Source: an uncultured Shewanella sp.
GTDB lineage: Bacteria > Pseudomonadota > Gammaproteobacteria > Enterobacterales > Shewanellaceae
Length of the DNA: 64,000 nucleotides
NCBI RefSeq assembly: GCF_947501225.1
Contig: NZ_CANMUW010000006.1
Coordinates: 248,001 to 312,000 of the forward strand
Reading direction: 5' to 3'
In this document: in pieces, positions 18,818 to 28,058 of the stretch
How the letters are laid out: each line of letters starts with the position of its first letter
Numbering within the stretch: the first letter of the stretch is position 1
The notes under the pieces: generated by a model
Database searches by the model: none
Told to the model about the DNA's origin: nothing
The model's input: only the letters and a program-made list of their open reading frames with translations
Position numbers and translations under genes: made by a program

Positions 18818-19288
18818 GCAGAGGTATCTCCTTAACTCTCTTATCTGCCGCAAAATGGTTTGTTTAATGCCTGTTGTTAAATGTTGTAACTGCACACTGG
18901 CCATACCAGGTGTTTGTGTTAACCCTCTCTTTTTTAACCTGTAAGCTCACATTTATCAATGGCGGTAAATCATTCAACGGCTAACACCTGCGCTGTATGC
19001 CTCCCTGAGAAAAGCTGCTTTTTTTTTCGCGCTTTTTGAGGCGATGTCAACAGAGGGAACTTTACTCCTTTTATTAGCAAGTACTGATAAAATAAGGGTT
19101 TATTATGTGTGATCTATTTCACATATCTGTTTGTTTAAAAATGATACACATTAGAATTACTTCATGCTTGCTTGACTTCGAAGTCGCCTCAAATCCAGAG
19201 GTGACGCAGGTTCTCAGAGTTTTATTCGTTTTTTCCAGCACCAGTTATGACGCTTTTATAACAAATGTAAGCTTCGGGGGAGTGATTA
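18818..19288. other. Intergenic region between protease and LysR gene
   Basis: About 470 bases between divergent genes. It contains the CRP-like site at 19108-19123 and AT-rich stretches with homopolymers. No gene is convincing; a 91-codon frame at 19105-19380 runs out of frame into the LysR gene. Confidence 0.5.
19108..19123. promoter_or_regulatory. CRP-binding site
   Basis: TGTGATCTATTTCACA is a perfect match to the core CRP palindrome TGTGA-N6-TCACA. It lies 166 bases before the LysR gene and 291 bases before the divergent protease gene, so it could serve either. In Shewanella CRP mainly governs anaerobic respiration. Confidence 0.75.
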
Positions 19289-20290
19289 ATGTTAAAGAAG
19301 GTGAACCGTCTGGATTATTTCACTTTGATGGTGCTGGTCGGCCTGGTCGAGTTGAAAAACGGCTCCGCCGTCGCCGATAAGTTACATACGACTCAGTCTA
19401 AGGTGAGCCGGGCACTGAACTGTCTGCGTGAAGTGCTGGACGATGAGCTCTTCATTCGTCAGAAGTATGGCTTCGAACCTAACTCAGTTGCGCTGCGTAT
19501 CTACCCCATGGCGCAATCCATTCTCGAACAGTACGACAAGATAATATCGACGACACGAAATACCGTAGTGGCCCCCTATGAGTTGACGGTGGCCGCCCAT
19601 GAACAGTGGTCCATGATGGTGTTTAACTGTGTGACCCATCAATGTTGCTGTGTCGAGGGCGGAGTCAATGTAAATGTGCAGCCCTGGTCTGAAAACGTGA
19701 GTGAGCGTCTGTGTCAGGGGAAACTTGATTGCAGTATCTCCATCGAGCCTATCCGGCATGAGATGGTTGATGATGTGAATATCGGCGATATCACCCACTT
19801 CTTCCTGGTGGCCAGGGTCGGTCACCCTATTCTGACCTCGGCCGATCCGCTGAGGGATATCTTCAACTATAAACTCGGTCTGGTAAATTCAAACCTACAC
19901 AACAACAGACTGCATAGAATCGAAGAGTATGCCCATGAGCAGGGGATAAAGCTCAGGGTCGCACTTAAGAGCCCGAGTCTGCGTATGATTGTCGATCATG
20001 CCAGTCGAACCGAGGATGTGTGTGTGTTGAGCTCTGCCATGGCCTATGAGTATTTTGAAGATCGACAGGATGTCGGCTTTATCGATATCTCGGCGCAGTG
20101 GCGCGATTGTGTCGAACAACAACCCGAGAGTTACTTCCTGCATTGTCACCGCTCGGTGACCCCCTTGTTGGCGCAGTGTATGGCCAGATTACTGACCGAG
20201 AAGCTTATCGACATCCAACACCATTACGAGAGCTCACAGGGGCTGGCCCCCACTAATGTGAGAGCCGGTGTTAAAGCTTTTCTGACCTAA
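19289..20290 (+). CDS. LysR family transcriptional regulator
   Basis: 333 aa. The winged helix-turn-helix includes NGSAVADKLHTTQSKVSRALNCLREVL and DELFIRQKYGFEPNSVA, the FIR-GxxPN pattern of the LeuO/NodD-like branch. A substrate-binding domain follows. ATG 19289 has GGGGGAG upstream. It is convergent with a second regulator of the same branch, with 38 bases between the stops. It could act on the nitrite-reductase-type genes farther right, but this is not shown. Confidence 0.85.
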   Translation: MLKKVNRLDYFTLMVLVGLVELKNGSAVADKLHTTQSKVSRALNCLREVLDDELFIRQKYGFEPNSVALRIYPMAQSILEQYDKIISTTRNTVVAPYELTVAAHEQWSMMVFNCVTHQCCCVEGGVNVNVQPWSENVSERLCQGKLDCSISIEPIRHEMVDDVNIGDITHFFLVARVGHPILTSADPLRDIFNYKLGLVNSNLHNNRLHRIEEYAHEQGIKLRVALKSPSLRMIVDHASRTEDVCVLSSAMAYEYFEDRQDVGFIDISAQWRDCVEQQPESYFLHCHRSVTPLLAQCMARLLTEKLIDIQHHYESSQGLAPTNVRAGVKAFLT

Positions 20291-20328
20291 GGTTGATTAA
20301 AGCGATTGCTATTAATCACCCCTCTTCG

Positions 20329-21309
20329 TTAATGAATACTGCGGTTGACTATCTGGCCTATGGTATCAACCAGCCAGGCGGCATTGGGCGACCGCAGTCC
20401 TTTCTTTGAGGCTAAATATAGGGTGGGACTCTGAATGGAGAGGTAGAGCCGCTCGGTTTCTATCTCCGATAGTCGGCAAACGTGCAGATTCGGCAGCTGA
20501 CTACTGTGATCGTAGACCTTGCTGTAGGGCAGCAGTGCGACCGCATCGGTAGCGGTGATATGTTGGCTGAGCGACTCGATATTGAAGTTATGGTTGGTCA
20601 GGTCTTCGTTCTTCAGTTGATAAGCAAGCTGATGCTGGCTGCAGTAGCGTATAAATGGATCTATGTTGGCTTGCTGCGGTTCACCAAGCACACTCACGTA
20701 GGGATATTGAGCTATGGTCTCTAAGGTGATCTCCTGCCTGAGCAGGGGATGGTGAAGATCACACACCAGATAGAGGTGAGATAGCCGTTTCAATGCCTGA
20801 AGATCGACCTGTTCACTGAGTTGTTTCAGTCGTTCGCCGCCGGACTCGCTGATTAAGGCGATATCGATCCGGTTCTCGATGATGTCGGTGATGAGATCGT
20901 CAGAATCCGCACTGATAGTGAACTTGAGGTCTAAGTGACTCTCCTTGATGGCGTTGGCTAACAGCTGGGGAAGATGGTGCACAATAAGGTCGCTGACATG
21001 AATGGTGAAATGTGATGTTTCATTATGGCTATCGCCGGCATTGAGCTGGTAAAGGTGCTCAGAGCATTGCACTATCTCTTTGGCGATAGGGTAGAGTTGT
21101 TTGGCAAACTCATTGGGAATCAAGCCATGTTTTTTCCTGATAAATAGCGGGTTATTAAAAATGACTCTTGAGTGCTGCAGGCAACGACTTATTTTAGGCG
21201 CAGAAATATTCATCTGTTTAGCCACGAAAGTGGCCGAATGATGCTCATATAAATTAACCAGAATATTAATGCTGAGAAGATCTAAAGTATCAAGTTTTAG
21301 ATTGTGCAT
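20329..21309 (-). CDS. LysR family transcriptional regulator
   Basis: 326 aa from ATG 21309, which has GGGAGG upstream; a frame extending to 21348 lacks this. The DNA-binding part includes HHSATFVAKQMNISAPKISR and FIRKKHGLIPNEFAKQLYPIA, parallel to the convergent neighbour, so the two look like distant paralogues. An AT-rich 377-base region separates it from the next divergent gene, which it may regulate. Confidence 0.85.
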   Translation of the reverse strand: MHNLKLDTLDLLSINILVNLYEHHSATFVAKQMNISAPKISRCLQHSRVIFNNPLFIRKKHGLIPNEFAKQLYPIAKEIVQCSEHLYQLNAGDSHNETSHFTIHVSDLIVHHLPQLLANAIKESHLDLKFTISADSDDLITDIIENRIDIALISESGGERLKQLSEQVDLQALKRLSHLYLVCDLHHPLLRQEITLETIAQYPYVSVLGEPQQANIDPFIRYCSQHQLAYQLKNEDLTNHNFNIESLSQHITATDAVALLPYSKVYDHSSQLPNLHVCRLSEIETERLYLSIQSPTLYLASKKGLRSPNAAWLVDTIGQIVNRSIH

Positions 21310-21686
21310 TTTAATCCTCCCTAAGGTACACACTTGCATTAATAACAATGTGTGAATTTCATAAGTTAATATAACGCTATTGTTGAATAAGCGCTAATAA
21401 AATGGTTAAAATAATTAAACTATTTTATACTCTCTAGGGTGTGAATTTGGTTGTCGTGTAACTTGTTGTTTTTCATCGTTATTTCTATTTTCAATTTTTA
21501 GATATGCAATATATAAAACTGTTGTTTTTAACTGTCGATAATCTCCAAAGGGAAATATCTATATTTGAAATTATGACAGTAAGTTTGTTTTTAATTATTT
21601 TGTGATGAAAATAATTGCAAATATTTAAATTTAGGCGCAATACTTAATTGCAAACTAAATATAAACAGAAGTTCTGGAGGTTTATC
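21310..21686. other. AT-rich divergent regulatory region
   Basis: 377 bases, strikingly AT-rich, between a LysR gene (minus) and the membrane protein/nrfBCD genes (plus). It probably contains both promoters. I found no site I can name with confidence. Confidence 0.45.
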
Positions 21687-22190
21687 ATGAACGCCACCGT
21701 CATACTCAGTTATACATTTATGTACTTTGTTCTGTTTGTTATCGTTCCATTAGTTATCGTGACGTTTGTGATGACTTGCATCAAGTTCTTCCAAACAAGT
21801 GACGTACAGATGGCAGCAACGGAAGTCAGCATTAAGCCACACCTGTTAGATACGCAATCCATGGCGTTTTTAAAGACATTAAAAACCATAGCCGAGGGCC
21901 GCTACGATGTGCTTTATGATGCATCTTTAGTGAATGTGGTCGATATCGATCAGGCCGTTAAGAACCATGATGAGGTGCAGGAGTATATGGAGCACTGCCA
22001 CCTTGACTACGTGGTCGTGGATAATGAGTCTTCATCAGTGAAGCTGGTGATGACCAATCCTGAGGAGAGCAGCAGCGAGCAGGTCGAGTTTATCGAGAAG
22101 TGCCTGGCATACACAGGCGTGCAGTTTATCAAGCTCGATAGAGAGAAACAGTGCGATGAGGCCCTGATCAGAAACGCGCTTGCCGCATAG
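21687..22190 (+). CDS. Membrane-anchored DUF2726-like protein
   Basis: 167 aa from ATG 21687 (TGGAGG upstream). A long membrane helix (about 6-30) is followed by a soluble domain with FLKTLKTIAEGRYDVLYDASLVNVVDI and LDYVVVDNESSSVKLVMT, which follows the order of DUF2726, a family with a restriction-endonuclease-like fold. The acidic residues expected in an active nuclease are not clearly preserved. It precedes nrfBCD by 84 bases and may be the first gene of that transcript. Confidence 0.6.
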   Translation: MNATVILSYTFMYFVLFVIVPLVIVTFVMTCIKFFQTSDVQMAATEVSIKPHLLDTQSMAFLKTLKTIAEGRYDVLYDASLVNVVDIDQAVKNHDEVQEYMEHCHLDYVVVDNESSSVKLVMTNPEESSSEQVEFIEKCLAYTGVQFIKLDREKQCDEALIRNALAA

Positions 22191-22274
22191 CCGCTAATGG
22201 CACCAAGCGATTCAGTTTGGTGCCACTCTCCAGCCAATATTTTTAGCATTCATCTGTCGATGTAAGGACGAGTC

Positions 22275-22775
22275 ATGTCCAGATTATCCCGCTATTGGTC
22301 ACTGTCTCCTGCAATTGAGTTGCTATCACTCCTGTTGCCATCAATCATCTGCTTAGCCATGACGGGAGTGTCAGGTTACGCCGCTGCTCAGCCAGGTGAG
22401 TCTTTGACCATAAATCAAAACACCTGCATGAAATGCCATAAACGTAACGGCACCATGTTTGGCCTCCATGGCAATAACGCACTGGCGATAGAGTGTCAGA
22501 GCTGTCATGGAGAACGAGGCAAGCACCCCAGAAAGGGCTCGATAATACGAAGTTTTTCACATGATAGCGCAACCCCTGTCGGTGAGCAGACCACAGCCTG
22601 TCTCGATTGTCATGATCATGAGGCCTTAGCCCTGGCCGACTGGACCCATAATGTTCATGCCGACAAGGTTAACTGTGCCAGCTGTCATCAACTGCATGTG
22701 GAATATGACCCCATGCTGACTAACACGCCTCAGGAGCGCAGCCAGCTCTGCCGCGGGTGTCATCTGGTTAAATAA
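22275..22775 (+). CDS. nrfB: NrfB-like pentaheme cytochrome c
   Basis: 166 aa with an N-terminal signal peptide (about 1-38, ending near GYAAA) and exactly five haem-binding motifs: CMKCH, CQSCH, CLDCH, CASCH and CRGCH. This is the size and haem count of NrfB, the periplasmic electron donor to the NrfA nitrite reductase. It is followed by NrfC and NrfD homologues. No nrfA is present, so the acceptor is encoded elsewhere or is a different reductase. Confidence 0.88.
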   Translation: MSRLSRYWSLSPAIELLSLLLPSIICLAMTGVSGYAAAQPGESLTINQNTCMKCHKRNGTMFGLHGNNALAIECQSCHGERGKHPRKGSIIRSFSHDSATPVGEQTTACLDCHDHEALALADWTHNVHADKVNCASCHQLHVEYDPMLTNTPQERSQLCRGCHLVK

Positions 22776-22789
22776 GGGGAGTATCAAAG

Positions 22790-23485
22790 ATGGATATCTC
22801 AAAAAGACATTTTCTTACCGGATGCGGCACGCTGATCGCGGGATTTTCTATCTACTCGGTAGCCAGAGAGCTTGCAGAGTCTGAGACCGCAGCCTCAGTC
22901 GATCAGACTAAAACCATCAAGTATGCCATGGTGCATGATGAGAACCTCTGCATCGGCTGTAACGCCTGTGAGCAGGCTTGCCGGCAGGTAAACCATGTTC
23001 CCGATGGGGTTTCCCGGGTGGTGATCAATCGCAGCGGTCCATATGGAGAGTACCCGAATCAGAGTTACCGCTTCAGTCGTAAATCTTGTCGGCACTGTGA
23101 AGATGCGCCCTGTGTGAAGGTGTGCCCGACGGGTGCAGCTTACATAGATCCCGATACCGGGATTGTCGATGTCAACCCGGATAGGTGTGTCGGCTGCCAG
23201 TATTGCATTGCGGCTTGTCCCTATCAGGTGCGGTTTATTAACCCCGAGACCCGAACGGCAGACAAGTGTGACTTTTGCAAAGAGACGCAGCTAAAGCAGG
23301 GCAAACTACCTGCTTGCGTCGAGGCGTGTCCGACCAATGCCCTGGTGTTTGGCAATATCAGAGACCCTGAGTCCGAGCTGGTTAAGACGTTAAAGTCGAA
23401 ACCTACGTATCGCGCCAAAACAGATTTAGGCACACACCCTAAGTTGTTCCATGTATCGACTATTGATGGGGAGATAGTGTTATGA
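22790..23485 (+). CDS. nrfC: NrfC-like 4Fe-4S ferredoxin-type protein
   Basis: 231 aa. Four cysteine clusters of the 4x[4Fe-4S] type are visible (CIGCNACEQAC, CRHCEDAPCVKVCP, CVGCQYCIAACP and CDFCKE with CVEACP). The N-terminus SKRHFLTGCG is a Tat-like signal with Lys-Arg instead of Arg-Arg. It should pass electrons from the NrfD quinol dehydrogenase to NrfB in the periplasm. It overlaps nrfD by four bases. Confidence 0.9.
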   Translation: MDISKRHFLTGCGTLIAGFSIYSVARELAESETAASVDQTKTIKYAMVHDENLCIGCNACEQACRQVNHVPDGVSRVVINRSGPYGEYPNQSYRFSRKSCRHCEDAPCVKVCPTGAAYIDPDTGIVDVNPDRCVGCQYCIAACPYQVRFINPETRTADKCDFCKETQLKQGKLPACVEACPTNALVFGNIRDPESELVKTLKSKPTYRAKTDLGTHPKLFHVSTIDGEIVL

Positions 23486-24432
23486 GTGCATTTCATTTCG
23501 ACGGATTAGTCTGGCATTGGCCGATCGCAATCTACCTGTTTCTGGCCGGTTTGTCGGCAGGGGCAGTTTTTTTCGGCATCTTGCTGAAGCATTTTAAGCT
23601 GGGGAAGAAGGCCTATCAGTCACGTTTTATTCAGGCGGCGGCTCTGATAGCACCCGTGACGGTTTGTGCCGGCTTAGGCATCTTAGTTATCGATCTGACT
23701 AAGCCCTTCGACTTTTGGAAGATCCTGGTTTTCTATAACTCCACCTCCGTGATGTCCATGGGCGTGCTGGTTTTGATGCTCTATCAGCTAATGTTGTTTG
23801 CCTGGATCGGCACCTTATTCGCAACCCCCGTGGTGCAGTGGTGCGAGGGGCGGGAGGGACACTGGCACCTGCTGCAAAGGGGCTTGATCAAGTTGCAGCA
23901 GTGGGAAGATGTGATAACGGGAATACTGCTGATACTCTCCCTGTCGCTGGGGGCTTACACCGGCTTCCTGCTGTCAGCCCTGATCGGCTTCCCGCTGCTC
24001 AATAACCCGGTATTACCTGTCCTGTTTCTGGTTTCGGGTCTCACCTCCGGCGCGGCGGCGACGCTATTGGTTGGTGTGCTGCTCAAGGGCAACCCCAATG
24101 GCACCGAGGTGCGCTTCATTCACGGAATTGAGATCCCCATGATACTCATCGAGATGGCGGTACTCTTTACCTTCTTCGCGGGACTCATCCTCTCTGGCGG
24201 ACAGAGTCAGGTGGCGGCGTTTAATGCGCTGGGCGAAGGTTTCTGGGGCTGGATATTCTGGGGGGGCGTGGTTGGTCTGGGTTTGACCCTGCCATTGGCG
24301 TTTAACCTGTGGATGAAGGTCTCGGCCGACAGAAAGTTTGCCTATGTCGCGGTGACAGCAAGCTTCAGTTTAGTGGGGGTATTACTGCTGCGTAACTTTA
24401 TTCTCTATACCGGCCAGATGACGGGGACTTAG
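23482..24432 (+). CDS. nrfD: NrfD-like membrane quinol dehydrogenase subunit
   Basis: 316 aa polytopic protein of the NrfD/PsrC family, with about eight hydrophobic helices and the usual start FHFDGLVWHWPIAIYLFLAG. It oxidises quinol and gives electrons to NrfC. Its ATG overlaps the nrfC stop (ATGA). No clear terminator follows. Confidence 0.9.
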   Translation: MSAFHFDGLVWHWPIAIYLFLAGLSAGAVFFGILLKHFKLGKKAYQSRFIQAAALIAPVTVCAGLGILVIDLTKPFDFWKILVFYNSTSVMSMGVLVLMLYQLMLFAWIGTLFATPVVQWCEGREGHWHLLQRGLIKLQQWEDVITGILLILSLSLGAYTGFLLSALIGFPLLNNPVLPVLFLVSGLTSGAAATLLVGVLLKGNPNGTEVRFIHGIEIPMILIEMAVLFTFFAGLILSGGQSQVAAFNALGEGFWGWIFWGGVVGLGLTLPLAFNLWMKVSADRKFAYVAVTASFSLVGVLLLRNFILYTGQMTGT

Positions 24433-24641
24433 TTAAAGAGTTGGTAAAAGAGTTAGTTAATGAGTCAATGGCAACGCTTTAGATATTTATGGTTTCTCAG
24501 AGGAGGTGAGGAGAGAGTTTTCCCTTGCCTCTGTTTTTGTAAACGTCTCTATCATCTCATTAATCTATTCATGTAAACCTCTTTGCGTATTTTTCATACT
24601 CAGGTAATATCGAACCAAGAAGCTAATCAAGGATGATAAGT

Positions 24642-25427
24642 ATGAAATTTCTCAATAGATCTCCCCTCTATGTTCGCACGCAATATTCCCGTCACAGACA
24701 GTCACAGAGCTCTGCGTCAGCCCCGTTTAAAACGACTCGTTTCTCAGCATCGGTAATTGCCGCCTCCGCATCAGTTATCACAGCCGCCATTACCGCTGCT
24801 GTCATTACTGTTTACCTGTTTCCCCCTGCGGCTCATGGGTTAATTCTGGATGATTTTCTCGACGACAGTGACAGTGGCTCACAGGTTAAACATACACTCC
24901 CTATCTTCAGTCAGGAGCTTAGCTTTAACCTGTCCGGAGAGTGGAGGTTGGCGTTTAATCAGCAGCAAGCAGGAATGTACGCTGCCGAGTTTGTGCCATC
25001 AGATCAACAGTTAAGCTCCTGGTCTTCGCTGTTCTGTGTGCAGGGCTTTGAGGGCTTGAGTGATAATATTGAGCCCGAAGCGTTTATCGATTCGCTGGCA
25101 ACGGCCTATGCAGAGACCTGTGAGGGGGAAGTTATCTATAACAAGCTGGGTGAGAGTGAAGTCGATGGCCTGGAGGGCTTCAGTGCCATTTTAGCTTGCA
25201 CCCGCATGCCCGATACCCATAGGGCGACCCGTTATACCGCTACCGGCATAACTTCGGTTCCGCAGGGGGAGATAGGCCATTACACCGCCATCTCCGGGGT
25301 GGATGACCTTTATCTCCTGCATCAATCCAGGCGTGGCGAACTATTCAGTGCAGATGACCCGCCTATGGAGTGGTTAAAGCAGAACAATGTTATGTCGGCT
25401 ATCTCCCCTGTGAGACTCAGTCGCTGA
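24642..25427 (+). CDS. Exported or membrane-anchored protein of unknown function
   Basis: 261 aa from ATG 24642, spaced nine bases from AAGG; an ATG nine bases earlier is too close to that site. A Ser/Arg-rich N-terminus precedes a hydrophobic stretch at about 39-64 with many Ala, Val, Ile and Thr, then a soluble domain starting LILDDFLDD. No family recognised. Three cysteines (CVQGFEG, CEGEV and LACTR) could form disulfides. It stands between nrfD and the B12 leader; nothing in the context assigns a role. Confidence 0.7.
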   Translation: MKFLNRSPLYVRTQYSRHRQSQSSASAPFKTTRFSASVIAASASVITAAITAAVITVYLFPPAAHGLILDDFLDDSDSGSQVKHTLPIFSQELSFNLSGEWRLAFNQQQAGMYAAEFVPSDQQLSSWSSLFCVQGFEGLSDNIEPEAFIDSLATAYAETCEGEVIYNKLGESEVDGLEGFSAILACTRMPDTHRATRYTATGITSVPQGEIGHYTAISGVDDLYLLHQSRRGELFSADDPPMEWLKQNNVMSAISPVRLSR

Positions 25428-25472
25428 TGGATGATAGCGACGGCCGGGAAAGGGGGGTTATTCGTAAATATT

Positions 25473-25496
25473 AGACATTTATACGTATAGACGTCT
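25473..25496. promoter_or_regulatory. Three tandem MetJ boxes upstream of the cobalamin riboswitch
   Basis: Consecutive 8-mers AGACATTT, ATACGTAT and AGACGTCT compare with the MetJ consensus AGACGTCT (matches of 5, 6 and 8). MetJ needs at least two adjacent boxes, so this is a credible methionine-repression operator for the receptor gene downstream. Confidence 0.7.
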
Positions 25497-25582
25497 ATAA
25501 TGCGGCCAATCGTGAGCCGGCTGTTTATCCGGAGACGTGTGAGCATAGATCGATAATACCATCTATGCTGTCAATCTTTTGT

Positions 25583-25790
25583 GGTGCCCGTTCTCTTAAC
25601 GTTAAGCGCGTGAACAGAGATGGGATAATCGGGAAGCCTGTGAAAATCTGGCACTGCCCCCGCAACGGTGAAAGGTGAAAGTGAGGTGCGCCTGGCCATT
25701 CTTGATGTAATGGCAGGGTGTTAAAAAAATCTCAACTTGCTCGGAAAGGCTGCTTGGCCCTACCGAATAGCCTCAGTCCGGAGACCGGCC
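25583..25790 (+). promoter_or_regulatory. Cobalamin (B12) riboswitch
   Basis: The leader has the class hallmarks in order: GGTGCC at 25583, GGGAAGCCTGTGAAAATC, the highly conserved CTGCCCCCGCAACGG near 25654-25667, and the closing AGTCCGGAGACCGGCC at 25775-25790. It lies 127 bases before a TonB-dependent receptor gene, which it should shut down when adenosylcobalamin is plentiful. Confidence 0.95.
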
Positions 25791-25917
25791 CATTAGATGA
25801 TTTTGAGATTTCGGCGGGCAGATCTCGAGATGCGATAGGGTGATTGAGTTCGGTGAACTGAACTCGTCCTCGTCGTGACATTTTTGCCCCGTTTTCCTTT
25901 CAGGAGTTAAAGGTAAA

Positions 25918-27927
25918 ATGGGTACTCAAGCTAGACCATCAAACAAATTATCAACATTAGCCACTCTCATCGGTGGTGCCTTGGCGTTGTCGTCTGCATC
26001 AGCGTTGACTTTCGCGGCCGACTCATCAAAAACTGATATCGGCGTTACTGACACTGTGGATGAGGTGATAACCGTCATCGGTCGCAGTGAAAACACACCC
26101 CTCAACATCGCTTCCAATGTCAACATCATCGATGCGGCCGCTATCGAGATGAGCGGCGCGACGACACTGACCGAAGTGCTGCGTGGCCAGAGTGGCATAC
26201 AGATCGCAGACTCAAACTCGGGCGCCGTGTTTGCCATGCGCGGTTTTTCTGCCAGCCAGGCGGCTAACAATACCTTGATTTTGGTCGATGGCCGTCGATT
26301 GAATAATATCGATATCGCGGCGCCAAGCATCGATGCTATCCCACTCAATCAGATAGAACGCGTAGAAATATTGTCGGGCAGTGCCGGTGTGCTTTATGGC
26401 GATCAGGCGGTGGGCGGTGTGATTAATATCATCACCAAGGCGCCCGACAGCGCAGGCGGTGGTATCCAGCTTTCAGGCGGCAGTTTCGACACCTATGAAG
26501 GCAAAGGTGATATCTCCGGTGCCATCAGCGATAACTGGCGCTACTACGCAGCGGCCAGCTATAACCAGGGCGATAACTATCGTGACCACAACGCCAATAA
26601 GACCTCGTCAATATTAGGTCGCCTGCAGTACGCCGACGGCCCACAGGAGTTTTTCGTCGAGGCCAGCTACTACGATAACGATCGTGAGTTAGCCGGGGCG
26701 CTGACTGAGGAGCAGATAAAGGAAGATCCGCGTCAATCGAATGCGACAAAGCCGGGGGCATTTGACAGCTATATGCACGAGATGACTACGGCTGCCCGTA
26801 GTGGATATCAATACCAAATTAACGATGAGTGGTCACTGGGCGCCGATCTTAATTACTCTGAGACCCTGATAACAGGGCTTAATGATTGGGGTACATCGAG
26901 AAGGGACACACGTTCCCTGTTAGAGTTTACCCCTAAGGCCGTGGCTAATATCGTGACCGAAAAGGGTGAGCTGAATATCGTCACAGGTATCGACCTGAGC
27001 CGCGGCGAGTCTGAGTTCAGCAGTGGTCGTGGTAATGTTCAGAAACTCGCCAGTGCCTTCGTGCAAGCGACGGTACCACTATCGAAGAGTCTCAGTTATG
27101 TGGTGGGCGGACGCTATGCGGAAGTGACAGATGAACTGGTTGATCCTGCATCATACCCCAATGGTGTCGAGTTAGATCAAGATGCTCACGCCTTCGAGCT
27201 GGGATTGAACTATCGCCCGAGTCTCTCCCACAGGTTCTATCTGCGCGCCGACGATAATTTCCGCTTCGCCAAGGTCGACGAGCAGGCTTATACACCTGCG
27301 AGTGTCGTAGGCCTCAAGCCCCAGACGGGACGCTCCTATGAAGCGGGCTGGGACTGGACACCCGAGTCACACACAGTTCGCTTGAGTGCCTACCGTTTAG
27401 ATCTTGAAGATGAGATCGTCTTCGACCCGAGTGCCGAAACGCCGGCGGGTGGGAGCTTTCCCGGGGCCAATGTGAATGCCGATGCGTCACGCCGCTACGG
27501 TGTGAGTGCCGATTGGGATTGGCAGTTGACGGATAAGGTACAACTGGGCGCCGAGTATAACTATATCGATGCCGAGTTTACCGAAGGGCTTAACGAGGGT
27601 AAGCAGCTCTCCTGGGTCGCCGAGCATACGGGCCGTGGCTACTTGAGTCTCGATGCCAACGAGCATTGGCAGGTGTTCAGCGAACTGGTCTATACCGGAG
27701 AGCGTTTCATCGAGGGGGATAACGGCAATGCCGACCCTAAGCTGGACGCATACTGGCTAACCAACCTGGCGGTTAACTACAGTCGCGATGCCTGGCTTGC
27801 CAGCCTGCGCGTCGATAACCTGTTCGATGAGCAGTATGTCAGCGCCGGTTACTATAGTAGCTGGGGTAACGGCTATTACGCGGGGACCGGACGTGCCCTG
27901 CGCCTGACGGCCAGCTATCGTTTTTAA
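25918..27927 (+). CDS. btuB: TonB-dependent vitamin B12 receptor
   Basis: 669 aa outer-membrane receptor. A signal peptide (about 1-34, cut near TFAA) is followed by a TonB box-like DEVITVIGR, a plug domain (about 55-180, with LILVDGRRLNNID and IERVEILSGSAGVLYGDQAVGGVINI) and a 22-strand barrel ending in aromatic phenylalanine (TASYRF). The upstream cobalamin riboswitch is the main reason to call it BtuB; MetJ boxes add methionine control. A terminator follows, so it is monocistronic. Confidence 0.88.
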   Translation: MGTQARPSNKLSTLATLIGGALALSSASALTFAADSSKTDIGVTDTVDEVITVIGRSENTPLNIASNVNIIDAAAIEMSGATTLTEVLRGQSGIQIADSNSGAVFAMRGFSASQAANNTLILVDGRRLNNIDIAAPSIDAIPLNQIERVEILSGSAGVLYGDQAVGGVINIITKAPDSAGGGIQLSGGSFDTYEGKGDISGAISDNWRYYAAASYNQGDNYRDHNANKTSSILGRLQYADGPQEFFVEASYYDNDRELAGALTEEQIKEDPRQSNATKPGAFDSYMHEMTTAARSGYQYQINDEWSLGADLNYSETLITGLNDWGTSRRDTRSLLEFTPKAVANIVTEKGELNIVTGIDLSRGESEFSSGRGNVQKLASAFVQATVPLSKSLSYVVGGRYAEVTDELVDPASYPNGVELDQDAHAFELGLNYRPSLSHRFYLRADDNFRFAKVDEQAYTPASVVGLKPQTGRSYEAGWDWTPESHTVRLSAYRLDLEDEIVFDPSAETPAGGSFPGANVNADASRRYGVSADWDWQLTDKVQLGAEYNYIDAEFTEGLNEGKQLSWVAEHTGRGYLSLDANEHWQVFSELVYTGERFIEGDNGNADPKLDAYWLTNLAVNYSRDAWLASLRVDNLFDEQYVSAGYYSSWGNGYYAGTGRALRLTASYRF

Positions 27928-27937
27928 TAAGGAAGTT

Positions 27938-27965
27938 GTAAGTTATAAGTCATAAGCGGTAAGTG
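27938..27965. repeat. Heptad repeat arm, TAAG every 7 bases (left arm)
   Basis: GTAAGTT, ATAAGTC, ATAAGCG and GTAAGTG are four imperfect heptamers in phase, right after btuB. Their complement family (CTTANNN) is at 28142-28197. Confidence 0.8.
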
Positions 27966-28019
27966 AAGTCACAAGCCTGATAACTTATTCTCAGGACGGG
28001 ACAGGCCGTGAAAGATTGA

Positions 28020-28045
28020 AGCCAGACCTTAGGTCTGGCTTTTTT
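28020..28045 (+). terminator. Rho-independent terminator of btuB
   Basis: GCCAGACC and GGTCTGGC form a stem with a 3-base loop, followed by a T run. Confidence 0.9.
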
Positions 28046-28058
28046 ATGTGCTAGATTT

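Noticed and set aside
17312..18835. Long plus-strand frames across the aspartic protease
   Set aside because: Shadows produced by the repeat-rich protease gene; hydrophobic appearance comes from reverse reading of Glu- and Lys-rich repeats.
19105..19380. 91-codon frame before the LysR gene
   Set aside because: Runs out of frame into the LysR coding region and covers the CRP site; no family resemblance.
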